Origin: Bdellovibrionales bacterium
Lineage (GTDB): Bacteria; Bdellovibrionota; Bdellovibrionia; Bdellovibrionales; UBA1609
Assembly: GCA_007128005.1 (NCBI GenBank)
Contig: SKYF01000140.1
Location: 1 to 40,316, forward strand
DNA length: 40,316 bases
Direction of reading: 5' to 3'
The notes beneath the pieces were generated by a model. That model searched no databases. It had not been told where the DNA came from and worked only from the letters and a program-made list of their open reading frames with translations. Both the position numbers and the translations under genes were made by a program. The stretch's first letter is position 1. Each line of letters begins with the position of its first letter. Below, piece after piece: positions 23,849 through 32,209 of this stretch.

Positions 23849-25374
23849 TTTTGCGGTGAGTACTCCAAACCAGGAAACGTCTGTTGGGCCAAATACTCGG
23901 GGCTGTCTTCAAGGCTGGCAACAGGAACTGCACAGTATTGTATTGCATAGTGAGCCGAAGGCCGGTCATTGCCAGACTTGCCCATCCCACCAAAAGGCAG
24001 TCGCGAACTCGCTCCATTGGTTGTCCTATTCCAATTGAGCAATCCCACTCGGGCCTCAATGAGGGCTCTCTCATAAAGCGCTCGGTCTCTTGTAAATAGG
24101 GCCATAACCAATCCAAAGCCCGTTGAGTTGTTGATCATAAGGGCCTCATCAAAGTCGCTGACTTTCTGGATGGCCACGTTGGGCCCAAAAATCTCACTCT
24201 TCTGATAGACCGATTGAGGGTTGAATTTGTCCACTAGATTGATGCTGGGAGTGACATAATAGCCATCCTGATCCAAATCCAACACCTTTCCCCGCATCAG
24301 GCTCTCAGCCCCTTCTCGCTTTGCAATCTCCTGGAAGCGAAGATACTTTTCCACGGCCTCAGCGCTGATCAAGGGCCCCATAAAGACATTTTCATCTGAC
24401 CAATGTCCAATGGCGATTTTTTTGGCGGCCTGATAAAATCGATCCGTAAACTGTTCCGCCACCTTCTCATGCACAATCACCTTGCTCGTGCAGGAGCATC
24501 TCTGTCCCGTGGTCAAAAAGGCTCCAATCAAGGTCTCATAAACAGCTTTGTCAAGATCGGCATCTTCCCAAACCACCGTGCAGTTTTTTCCGCCCATCTC
24601 AAGAGCCAGGATCTTCCAATGGTGATGAAGTGTGTCTTGTTGAATCTTGAGTCCAACCTCATAAGATCCAGTAAATAAAATTCCATCTACATAGTGATTG
24701 ACACAAAGCCGCTTTCCTGTTTCTGCCTGACCCTGAAGTAGGTTGAACACTCCTGGAGGAAATTCGGCTTTATGAAACATCTGGGCCATCCACTGGCCCA
24801 CAGCAGGTGTCTTGTCAGAGGGCTTAAAGACGACGGTGTTTCCAGCAATCAAGGCTGGAATGATATGTCCGTTTGCCAAATGACCTGGAAAGTTAAAAGG
24901 CCCTACCACAGCCATGACTCCCCGAGGCTTGTGTCTAATATAGCCATCCACTCCTGGAAGAGCATTTTCTACCTTCTCCTCTTCAATCAACTTCAGAGAG
25001 TGACTGAGGGTGATGTCGATTTTTCCAATCATCGCCTTGGCCTCGGTGCGCGACTCCCAGAGAGGCTTTCCGGTCTCACGAGAAATCAACTCTGCCAGTT
25101 CCTCTGAGTGCGTGGAGTACATCTCTTTGAGCCGCATAAGGTAGGCCCTCCGCCCCTCAACACCTAGTCTTGCCCAAGACAAATAGGCGGCGCGAGCCGA
25201 TAAACAGGCCGAATCAATATGATTGTAACAGTATTGGGCATTGAGCACTCTATCCTTCAAGTCGCCGGGGCTGCCCACCTCCCACTCTCCATCTGGATCA
25301 TTGGCTCGAACAAACTGCCCCTGAAAATAGTCTCCCAAAAACTCAAGACTTTCTCGTCTTTCAAACTGCCCCAT
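23845..25374 (-). CDS. astD: Succinylglutamate-semialdehyde dehydrogenase-like aldehyde dehydrogenase
   Basis: 509 aa. Oxidises N-succinylglutamate semialdehyde to N-succinylglutamate with NAD+ in the AST pathway. ALDH motifs: GPFNFPGHLANGHIIPAL, KPSDKTP, FTGSYEVG (cofactor site), LEMGGKN with the general-base Glu and GQRCSCTSK with the catalytic Cys. ATG 25374 is chosen because AGGAAG lies 7 nt upstream and the N-terminus fits; an ATG 26 codons earlier lies inside astA. Overlaps astA by 14 nt and mltG by 4 nt. AstD is favoured over a generic ALDH because astA precedes it. Confidence 0.85.
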   Translation of the reverse strand: MGQFERRESLEFLGDYFQGQFVRANDPDGEWEVGSPGDLKDRVLNAQYCYNHIDSACLSARAAYLSWARLGVEGRRAYLMRLKEMYSTHSEELAELISRETGKPLWESRTEAKAMIGKIDITLSHSLKLIEEEKVENALPGVDGYIRHKPRGVMAVVGPFNFPGHLANGHIIPALIAGNTVVFKPSDKTPAVGQWMAQMFHKAEFPPGVFNLLQGQAETGKRLCVNHYVDGILFTGSYEVGLKIQQDTLHHHWKILALEMGGKNCTVVWEDADLDKAVYETLIGAFLTTGQRCSCTSKVIVHEKVAEQFTDRFYQAAKKIAIGHWSDENVFMGPLISAEAVEKYLRFQEIAKREGAESLMRGKVLDLDQDGYYVTPSINLVDKFNPQSVYQKSEIFGPNVAIQKVSDFDEALMINNSTGFGLVMALFTRDRALYERALIEARVGLLNWNRTTNGASSRLPFGGMGKSGNDRPSAHYAIQYCAVPVASLEDSPEYLAQQTFPGLEYSPQK

Positions 25375-26455
25375 GATCAACTTCCTTTCTCTTTGTATTT
25401 CTCTGAATGCTTTTTCCTTTGATGGCCAACGGAGAGAAAAATACCTCTTCACCCGGCTCTAGGCCCAAACTTGACCAACTGATCTCTGGCAAATAGAGGT
25501 CATCCCCCGACAGTTTAAACGAGCTGACAATGCAGCGAAAGTCCTCCTCACGACATAAACCCACTAAGGCCGAACCTAAAAAGTCCATCTCTGCCTTGCC
25601 GCTGGCCTGGGACTTTGGCTTGGGAACAAAGTACCTTCCCTGCTTGATCAAGCTCACTTCCTTGGTAGCAACCCCCAAGTGAGGACCTCCGTCAAAGGGA
25701 TCCACTTCGTCTTTATAGCGAAAGCCTAAGCTATTGAGAAGGTGCAAGGCCGCCTGAGTCTCCTCCCCCACTCGGCCCAAAACCAAGCGAGCTTTGGAGT
25801 CCAAGAGACAGAGATATATGTCCTCTTCAGGAAAGAGTGACTTGATAAACTTGTTGTTCTGCTGACTGATGGCATCTGCCTCTTTGTAGGGCATTCCGGT
25901 AAAACGTCTCCCCAGGGCTTCCCAAAACTCGCTCCGGCCTTCATCGGTCAAGGGTGGCGCCATCTCTGCATGCAACTGGTCTTCAAATCTCTCTGTATAC
26001 ATTCCTATGTAGATAAATCTGGCCAGACTAATCAGACGTCCCAGCTTTTCTGGACGGCCACGGTAAGATTTGTCAATGACCAAACCTCCCACTTCTGTGG
26101 GGCCATCGGTGTTTTCATGTAAACGTAAAATTTGGTGAATGAAGCCGACTCCGAGCTCCTTAGAAAACCTCTCTCTCTTGAGCACTTTAAAGCTGAAGTT
26201 GGGTGAGTTTGGAGTTCCACTCTTTGCAATAATGCTGCTAGTCCCCGCCACTCTTTGATCTTCGAGGTCCTCCACCACAAGCAGGTACTCCGCCTCTGCC
26301 CTTGAAAGCTCTCCGGCAAAAGAACTTTGACTGAGCTCAATTTTTTTTGCCAGCAAGGTTTTATCTGCTGGCAAGTTCAGTAAAGTGAACTGTTTGGCCA
26401 AATCAAGAAGATCTCCCAGATCATCACGTCTTGCGGGCCGGACAATAAAGCTCAT
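25361..26455 (-). CDS. astA: Arginine/ornithine N-succinyltransferase
   Basis: 364 aa, about the length of the family. Transfers succinyl from succinyl-CoA to the alpha-amino group of arginine (or ornithine), first step of the AST pathway. Family features: IVRPARRDDLGDLLDLA, LVVEDLEDQRVAGTSSIIA, GGLVIDKSYRG and LHAEMAPPLTDEGRSEFWEA. ATG 26455 overlaps the preceding TGA (ATGA) and has GAGGG about 7 nt upstream; a GTG two codons earlier is less likely. Whether arginine or ornithine is the substrate cannot be told; absence of astB here makes ornithine a possibility. Confidence 0.9.
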   Translation of the reverse strand: MSFIVRPARRDDLGDLLDLAKQFTLLNLPADKTLLAKKIELSQSSFAGELSRAEAEYLLVVEDLEDQRVAGTSSIIAKSGTPNSPNFSFKVLKRERFSKELGVGFIHQILRLHENTDGPTEVGGLVIDKSYRGRPEKLGRLISLARFIYIGMYTERFEDQLHAEMAPPLTDEGRSEFWEALGRRFTGMPYKEADAISQQNNKFIKSLFPEEDIYLCLLDSKARLVLGRVGEETQAALHLLNSLGFRYKDEVDPFDGGPHLGVATKEVSLIKQGRYFVPKPKSQASGKAEMDFLGSALVGLCREEDFRCIVSSFKLSGDDLYLPEISWSSLGLEPGEEVFFSPLAIKGKSIQRNTKRKEVDHGAV

Positions 26456-27810
26456 AAACACACCCTCTGTATAAGCTTGCGATAAAACTCTGTGGCCTGC
26501 ATCAGGCTTGAAATTGAAATGCTCTCGTTGGGTTCGTGAGAATTGCCTGCACTCTTACCGGGCCCGAAGGCCAAACAGGACACCCCCAGCTTATGAAAAA
26601 CGCTGGCCTCACTGGCCGCAGACATCGCCCCCACTTTTGACGGCAAATTCATTTCTCGCAAAATATCCCCACAGAAATTGACAAAAGCCAGCTCTGTGGA
26701 AGTAAAAAAGGGTGGCTTATAGTCGGTCACGCGAAACTTCGCTCCCTGCGAACTGCAGATGCCATTCAGACGCTCCATCCAACTGTCATAGACCTGCTGT
26801 CCCATTGAAGGCAAAATACGACAACTTCCTGTGATCTGAACCTGGTCCTCACTGGTTCTAATAGTACCAACATTCATAGTGGGGTGAGGAGGATTAAAGG
26901 CCTCGTCACAAAAACTTAAAAAATCAAGCTCGAGATTGCGCAACTCCCTGACAATGTGGCAGATCTTTGTTGAAATGGGATCAGCAATGCCGCCTTCCAC
27001 TATATCTATCTCCAGTACAGCAGACGCAGGCACAGTGTTGTAGCTAAGACCACCATCCACATCCATGACCACAAGACTGTCCGGCAGCTGCGCTAAATAG
27101 TCCACCATCTTAAAGATGGCATTGTCACCCATACTGGGCACGCTGCCGTGGGCGGGCTTTCCATGAAAAATGCGGCTCTGACTGGAGCTACTTTCAATTA
27201 AGTCGTGATTGCGTCGGTAATCAATCTCCTGATCCGAAAAGGGCAGGGAGATCTCCACGACGGCCAAGCCCATCCCCTGAGTCATCAGTTGAAAGTCCGT
27301 AGGCTCTCCCACCAAAACCAGATCCGGATCCACTTTCTTGCGGCGAAGGAGCTTGGCAGCCCCCATCATACCCGAATGGGCACCAAAGGTCCCGGCCACC
27401 ACCACAGGCTTTTTCAAGGGCTCATGGGCCAAGCTCTTTAAAGCCTCCATCTTGCATAGAATATCCAACTTTGTATCAGCCGCTCCAAGACCATAGAGCT
27501 CATCGCCATAGATGCTGGCATTAAAGGGGTTGCACTCCGTCTGAGTCCATAGAGCAAAGCTACCTGCATCGGCCGTATCGAGATGGGTTTGCAGGAGAAG
27601 CTCTTTGTGGGAGCCCCTCATCGATTCACAGCTTGGACTGCGAAGGATCACATTGCATTGCTCAATGCCTTTTAAGGTCTCCTGCTGAAGCTCCACCAAC
27701 AGCCCTGCCTCCTGGGCCATCTTAGCCACGGCCTCGGCCACCTCTTTATTGCCGTGCTGGGGTGTGCTTTCAAGTGCGATCAGGCGACGACAGGACTCAA
27801 CAAAATTCAA
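26452..27810 (-). CDS. M20-family (ArgE/DapE-like) protein with altered active site
   Basis: 452 aa. Fold and most metal ligands of the M20 deacylases are present: H76 and D78 in LLLQTHLDTAD, D112 in GLGAADTK, E169 in LVGEPTD and H425 in SAGNSHEPNES. The usual Glu-Glu pair (catalytic base plus metal ligand) in DEEVGxxGA is replaced by A144-H145 in TFGAHSGMMGA. Ordinary hydrolysis is therefore doubtful unless His takes over. It lies between an aminotransferase and astA with 4-nt overlaps, where AstE (desuccinylase) or ArgE would be expected. It may be a non-hydrolysing binding partner, or use other chemistry. DNA around 27363-27392 was read directly and supports Ala-His. Confidence 0.85.
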   Translation of the reverse strand: MNFVESCRRLIALESTPQHGNKEVAEAVAKMAQEAGLLVELQQETLKGIEQCNVILRSPSCESMRGSHKELLLQTHLDTADAGSFALWTQTECNPFNASIYGDELYGLGAADTKLDILCKMEALKSLAHEPLKKPVVVAGTFGAHSGMMGAAKLLRRKKVDPDLVLVGEPTDFQLMTQGMGLAVVEISLPFSDQEIDYRRNHDLIESSSSQSRIFHGKPAHGSVPSMGDNAIFKMVDYLAQLPDSLVVMDVDGGLSYNTVPASAVLEIDIVEGGIADPISTKICHIVRELRNLELDFLSFCDEAFNPPHPTMNVGTIRTSEDQVQITGSCRILPSMGQQVYDSWMERLNGICSSQGAKFRVTDYKPPFFTSTELAFVNFCGDILREMNLPSKVGAMSAASEASVFHKLGVSCLAFGPGKSAGNSHEPNESISISSLMQATEFYRKLIQRVCL

Positions 27811-29186
27811 GTCAACTCCTTCACTGACTGCTCCAGTATACGACCCGCCCTCTCAATGTCTTGCTCGGTGGTCACAGCCGGTAGCAAAAATCTCAGACGG
27901 TAGGGGTCTCTGCCACAGCCAAAGGCCATCAGCCCGTTGGCAAATAATTTTTTTAACAGCTCAAGCTGCTTCTCCTTCGAGCCGTCAAAGGGGGTGACTG
28001 CAACCATCAAACCCAAACCCTCAGCGTCTTGCAAAAGGCCCTTTGTGGGCCCCGACTCATTGAGACGGTTGAGCATGGCTATAAAGTTTTGGTGAATTTT
28101 CTCGATATGGCCACCAGCTCCCATAAAGGAGCCCTCGTCCAAAATTTTTAAGACTTCTAAGCCCGCCGCCAAAGACACCGAAGAGCCCGAGAATGTCCCT
28201 GCTATGAGACCCGGCTTGGGATTGAACTCCTCCGTGTAAAGGGTCACCCCATTCTGCGCAGTTTTTGCCACCGTGCAGACATCAATAAATTCGCCAATGC
28301 CCAGCTTCTCATAGGCAAAGAACTGTCCTGTTCGGCAAAAGGTCTGAACCTCGTCGGCCCAAACTGGAATTTTAGTTTTTTGACAGAGCTCAAGAAGGGG
28401 TAAAAAATACTCCCGAGGAGCCACTTTGTAGCCACCTTCTCCCTGCATGGGTTCAAAGGTAAAGCAACAGATGTCCTTGGGGTTTTGTTCAATGTAAGAG
28501 CGCAGTTTTTCAAGGGCTCGCTGGGCGCTCTGGGGATCCCTTTTATCATAAAAAGGTAGCCTTAAGACTTCGTGATACTCAGGCAAGCCCTCTTTAAAAG
28601 CCGGATTGTCTGTCACCTCTGCCATCATGGTCGAGCGTCCGGCAAAGGCATTGGACATGGCGACAATCTTGCGTGCCGGAGTGACTTTTTGCCGACATAT
28701 CTTGAGAGCGTTTTCATTGGCCATTGTCCCACAGGTTGCCAACCAAGCGTGGCGCAGACGACTGCCCCTTGAGGCCAGCTCCACCATTTTGTTTGTAAAC
28801 TCAATGTATTCGAGATTGGGCTGCAAATTTCCCTGCATGACGATGTCAGACAGAGCCCCGCGAAGTGAAGCTGCCATCACGCGCTCGTCTCCATGACCTA
28901 AAATATGAATTCCTATCCCATTGATAAGATCCATCTTAATTGAGCCATCCTCAAGCTCAACATAGACTCCTTGCCCAGCTCCCGTGCCCACATAGGGGTA
29001 AAAGAGGGGCCTGCCGCGACCACTGTGGACTTGATCCACCAAGTTGTTGAGTCGCCCCACATGGGCCGGTTGCACAGGTCGCACGTTGTCCACCTGACTA
29101 TGATAGGATTTTGCTTTTTCCGCGAGTTCGGTAATCAGTTTGGCAATATCTGCAGAATCTTTCAGTTGATGGCCAGACAGTTTCAT
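27807..29186 (-). CDS. Class III PLP aminotransferase, ornithine/lysine type (AstC-position)
   Basis: 459 aa. Fold-type I features: LINGIGIHILGHGDERV, WADEVQTFCRTGQFFAYEKL with PLP-contacting Asp, and VAKTAQNG, whose Lys is the probable Schiff-base residue. The motif SGAEANE of acetylornithine aminotransferases is changed to CGTMANE, and KALGGG is changed to KTAQNG. The latter is nearer to lysine 6-aminotransferases (KKTQVCG). Most likely it removes the delta- or epsilon-amino group from succinylornithine, ornithine or lysine. AAGGAG lies upstream of ATG 29186. First gene of the operon with the M20 protein, astA, astD and mltG. Confidence 0.75.
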   Translation of the reverse strand: MKLSGHQLKDSADIAKLITELAEKAKSYHSQVDNVRPVQPAHVGRLNNLVDQVHSGRGRPLFYPYVGTGAGQGVYVELEDGSIKMDLINGIGIHILGHGDERVMAASLRGALSDIVMQGNLQPNLEYIEFTNKMVELASRGSRLRHAWLATCGTMANENALKICRQKVTPARKIVAMSNAFAGRSTMMAEVTDNPAFKEGLPEYHEVLRLPFYDKRDPQSAQRALEKLRSYIEQNPKDICCFTFEPMQGEGGYKVAPREYFLPLLELCQKTKIPVWADEVQTFCRTGQFFAYEKLGIGEFIDVCTVAKTAQNGVTLYTEEFNPKPGLIAGTFSGSSVSLAAGLEVLKILDEGSFMGAGGHIEKIHQNFIAMLNRLNESGPTKGLLQDAEGLGLMVAVTPFDGSKEKQLELLKKLFANGLMAFGCGRDPYRLRFLLPAVTTEQDIERAGRILEQSVKELT

Positions 29187-29244
29187 TCATTCAACTCCTT
29201 TTGTGAAGTTCTCACAATCTAACCCACTCGGATCAGACTAGACA

Positions 29245-29260
29245 AGTCGAGCTGTCGACT
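29245..29260. promoter_or_regulatory. Palindrome in the divergent aminotransferase/BatE-like promoter region
   Basis: AGTCGA-GCTG-TCGACT, a 6-bp perfect inverted repeat about midway in the 124-bp gap between the divergent genes. It could be an operator for a regulator of the arginine operon. Short, so chance is possible. Confidence 0.25.
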
Positions 29261-29310
29261 GAATATGAAATGCTAGACAGCAAGGCCCACCTTACATAAA
29301 CTCAACATCT

Positions 29311-30126
29311 ATGGTGCACAGAGTCTGGGGTTTCGTTTTTTTTATCAGTCTCTCTTTGGGTTCTTTAGCCCAGGCCGATAGCCCTCTGAGTGCTTTGCCC
29401 GAGGAACTCTACCAAGCGAGCATTCGTAGCTACCAGTCGGGGGATTTGCATCAGGCCAGAGACCAGTTCAAAAAGTTGGCTCAACAGGATCCCAAAAATA
29501 GGTTTGCTCTCTACAATTGGGGACTCGTTGAGTTCGAGCTCGGCCACAAGGGCTATGCTTTGGCTGCCTGGCGCAGAGCGCTATATATCTCCCCTTTATT
29601 CTCTCCTGCGCGACGAGCTCTCCGCTATGCCCAGGAGCAAATGACAGGGCGGCTTGGGATATCAAGTCCCTCCACTTGGGAGAGCTTCCGCGGGAGGGTC
29701 TTGACCTATTTTAGCTTAGGGGGACTCATGGGCTGGTTTGCCTTGAGCTTGGCTCTAGGTGGGGGACTGTGGTTGCGTTTTTTTAGTCGCTACCAGGAGG
29801 CTGTTGAGCACGAGCTCCCCCTGCCCCGGCTCTCTTTGCCACTTATCTTCGTCGGTGGGTTGGGAGCAGTTCTTGGACTGTTGTTGGCCCTAAAAATCTA
29901 CGATTATCAGACACCCCGAGCCACTTTAGTTTCAGACCGCGTCCCTCTGCTCAGCGCTCCAGTTGCAGAGAGCTCCGATCTACTCCTGCTGAACGAGGGC
30001 ATGGAGGTGCTTGTCCGCCAGTCCCAAGGCGACTGGGCTCAGGTCACCTTCCCGGGCGGGATGACGGGCTGGGTCCATCAAGATCACTTATTTTTGACCT
30101 CTGGACGAGGGCACTTCACTCCGTGA
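29311..30126 (+). CDS. BatE-like TPR/SH3 membrane protein
   Basis: 271 aa. Signal peptide (about 1-22, ending AQADS), then TPR-like helices (about 33-110: YQASIRSYQSGDLHQARDQF, ALYNWGLVEFELGHKGYALA), two membrane helices (about 134-153 and 177-195) and a C-terminal SH3-type domain (about 205-265, with GMEVLVRQSQGDWAQVTFPG). This order is that of BatE, usually in a bat operon with vWA proteins; no BatA-D gene lies in this window. It could organise periplasmic complexes. ATG 29311 has no clear ribosome-binding site. Located 41 bp upstream of bamD. Confidence 0.7.
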   Translation: MVHRVWGFVFFISLSLGSLAQADSPLSALPEELYQASIRSYQSGDLHQARDQFKKLAQQDPKNRFALYNWGLVEFELGHKGYALAAWRRALYISPLFSPARRALRYAQEQMTGRLGISSPSTWESFRGRVLTYFSLGGLMGWFALSLALGGGLWLRFFSRYQEAVEHELPLPRLSLPLIFVGGLGAVLGLLLALKIYDYQTPRATLVSDRVPLLSAPVAESSDLLLLNEGMEVLVRQSQGDWAQVTFPGGMTGWVHQDHLFLTSGRGHFTP

Positions 30127-30131
30127 CAATA

Positions 30132-30161
30132 TTGACTTTTCCAGGGGCCGGCCAGTAGACT
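30132..30161 (+). promoter_or_regulatory. Candidate promoter directly before bamD
   Basis: TTGACT (30132-30137) and TAGACT (30156-30161) are 18 bases apart. The -10 ends only 6 nt before ATG 30168, so transcription would begin at about the start codon and the mRNA would have almost no leader. No SD is visible upstream of bamD. Confidence 0.4.
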
Positions 30162-30167
30162 CCCTCT

Positions 30168-30914
30168 ATGAAAATTTTCAGGTATTTGGCTCTACTGATG
30201 CTCTTCAGCCTGCTTTCAGCCTGCGCTTCCACTCAACGCTTTGACACTTCTACCGCCGAAGGCAGCTTCGCACTTGCTGAAAAATATCAATCCGATGGTC
30301 GCTTTGAGGAAGCCATTAACCAGTTTAACGATGTTCGAAACAGGCACCCCTACAGCCGTTTGGCCGTGGAAGCTCGACTGCGCGTGGCTGATATTCACTT
30401 CGCTAGGAAGAGCTTTGCCGAGGCCCAAGCCGCCTATCAAGTCTTTAAAGAGCTTCACCCCCGCCATCCCCGCATCGATTATGTGACCTTCCAACTGGGC
30501 ATGTCCTACTTCAACCAACTCCCCTCAACCATTGACCGGGATCTGTCACTAGCAAGCCAGGCCATGCTCTTTTTCTCAGAGGTCCAACGCTCCTTTCCTC
30601 AAAGCGAGTATGTGGAACAGGCTAAGGCCAAACACACTGAACTGGAGAAAATGTTGGCTGAAAAAGAGCACTATATCGCTCACTTTTATTTTATACGTCG
30701 ACGCTACCAGAGTGCGCTTGGAAGATTTGAGCGGCTTTGGCGACAACATCAGGACCTGGGCTTTGACTTGAAAGCACTGTATGGAGCTGCCGTGAGTGCA
30801 CACCGGATTCAGGACTATGAAAAGGCAGACTACTACCTGAAAATTTTAAGTCACCAGTTCCCGGAGGCCCCGGAGACCTATCAAGCTCAGCAAGAGCTCG
30901 CCAGACGGAGTTGA
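30168..30914 (+). CDS. bamD: Outer-membrane assembly lipoprotein BamD
   Basis: 248 aa. Signal peptide with lipobox LSAC (Cys19) and TPR repeats of the BamD/YfiO type: ALAEKYQSDGRFEEAINQFN, RYQSALGRFERLWRQ. FNDVRNRHPYSRLAVEARLR is the characteristic second repeat. It is the essential outer-membrane partner of BamA for barrel insertion. Length matches the family. Followed 4 bp later by a TPR gene. Conserved TPR order and lipobox make the call firm, though TPR lipoproteins can look alike. Confidence 0.85.
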   Translation: MKIFRYLALLMLFSLLSACASTQRFDTSTAEGSFALAEKYQSDGRFEEAINQFNDVRNRHPYSRLAVEARLRVADIHFARKSFAEAQAAYQVFKELHPRHPRIDYVTFQLGMSYFNQLPSTIDRDLSLASQAMLFFSEVQRSFPQSEYVEQAKAKHTELEKMLAEKEHYIAHFYFIRRRYQSALGRFERLWRQHQDLGFDLKALYGAAVSAHRIQDYEKADYYLKILSHQFPEAPETYQAQQELARRS

Positions 30915-30918
30915 GTTT

Positions 30919-31665
30919 ATGAAAAACTTGGACGTAGGTCTAAATAATGAACTTCTTGAGAGAGCTCGAGAGCACTTTCGCGATTCTCGTTATTCTGCAG
31001 CTGAGCCCATTTTGAACCAATTGATCCTTCAGAACTTCAAGCACCCAGAGATCTTCCATATGTTGGGAACCATGTACTACGATCAGGGTAAGTTCAACAA
31101 AGCCATTCGCTCCTTCCGCAGAGCCTTGGAAATAGACCCCTCTTTCACCGACGCCAGTGTGGGTCTAAGCATTATCCTCAATGATTTGGGTCGCTATGAA
31201 GAAGGACGTAAGGTCTTTGAAGAAGCCCAGGTTATGCTGAAAAGGAAGTCCTCCCAAGAGGATCCCTACATCAACGAAAAACTCTCCATCAAGCATGACG
31301 AGCTGGGAGAGCTGTACTTTCAGTATAAGCGTTTCCCCGAGGCCCTAGAGCAGTACCAAAGATCTTTAGCACTATCCCAAAGAAAGGCTGAGATCACTAT
31401 GAAGATTGCCGAATGCCATATGCGCATGGGTGACCCTCAGCAGGCCATAGAGGAACTCCGAGATCTGGTCAAAGAGGCCCCCCAGTTTCTCAATGCACAA
31501 ATCAAGCTGGGACAGGCTTTTTATGAGAACGGCGAAATTCCTGAGGCCATTGATCAGTGGGAAGCCGTTCTGGAGCAGGACTCCCAACATCCAGAGGCAA
31601 TAAGGCTACTCAGGCAAGCTCAATCCATCGAAGTGACTTTAATGTCTGAGGGACATCCCTCATGA
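30919..31665 (+). CDS. Tetratricopeptide repeat protein, cytosolic
   Basis: 248 aa with about five TPR units, for example IFHMLGTMYYDQGKFNKAIR, ALEIDPSFTDASVGLSII, ELYFQYKRFPEALEQYQ, ECHMRMGDPQQAIEELRD and LGQAFYENGEIPEAIDQWE. No signal peptide or membrane segment, so it is probably a soluble scaffold. GGAGTTGAG precedes ATG 30919. It begins 4 bp after bamD and 25 bp before hpt. The partner is unknown. Confidence 0.8.
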   Translation: MKNLDVGLNNELLERAREHFRDSRYSAAEPILNQLILQNFKHPEIFHMLGTMYYDQGKFNKAIRSFRRALEIDPSFTDASVGLSIILNDLGRYEEGRKVFEEAQVMLKRKSSQEDPYINEKLSIKHDELGELYFQYKRFPEALEQYQRSLALSQRKAEITMKIAECHMRMGDPQQAIEELRDLVKEAPQFLNAQIKLGQAFYENGEIPEAIDQWEAVLEQDSQHPEAIRLLRQAQSIEVTLMSEGHPS

Positions 31666-31690
31666 CCCTAGAGGAGAGAGGTTAAAACCT

Positions 31691-32206
31691 ATGACACAGT
31701 CTCATGCAGGAATGGTTCCATTTATCACAGCTGAAGAAATTGATGAAATGGTCTCGCAGCTGGCCCAAGAAATTGAACAGGACTACAGGGGCAAGGATTT
31801 GGTGGTCATTTGCCCGCTAAAGGGTTCCGTGCCATTTTTCTCTGACCTAACAAGAAAACTAAGCCTTCCTCAAACCCATGACTTTGTTCACTTGACCTCA
31901 CCAAAAGGGGAGGGGGTGAGAATTCTTCAAGACATAACAGTGAATATCACGGGACAACACGTACTCGTTGTGGAAGAAATCATCGATGCTGGTAGAACCT
32001 TGAGCTTTTTAAAGACTCGAATACTGGCTTCCTCCCCGGCCTCACTCAAGGTGGTTACCCTTTTGGATAAGCCCGCCCGTAGGGAGTTGCCGATCAAACC
32101 CGACTATGTGGGCAGAACTATAGATGATAGGTTTGTGATCGGCTACGGGATGGATCTCGAAGAGATCGGCAGAAACTACCGCGCCATTTACAATTACGCC
32201 CAGTAG
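31691..32206 (+). CDS. hpt: Hypoxanthine phosphoribosyltransferase
   Basis: 171 aa. Salvages hypoxanthine and guanine using PRPP to make IMP and GMP. The PRPP-binding loop VLVVEEIIDAGRTL is present. VICPLKGSVPFFSDL (with the family Lys-Gly), VTLLDKPARRELP and IDDRFVIGYGMDL complete the pattern. GAGAGAGG lies about 9 nt before ATG 31691. Its stop is 3 bp from the stop of the antisense 24-aa gene. Confidence 0.93.
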   Translation: MTQSHAGMVPFITAEEIDEMVSQLAQEIEQDYRGKDLVVICPLKGSVPFFSDLTRKLSLPQTHDFVHLTSPKGEGVRILQDITVNITGQHVLVVEEIIDAGRTLSFLKTRILASSPASLKVVTLLDKPARRELPIKPDYVGRTIDDRFVIGYGMDLEEIGRNYRAIYNYAQ

Positions 32207-32209
32207 GAA

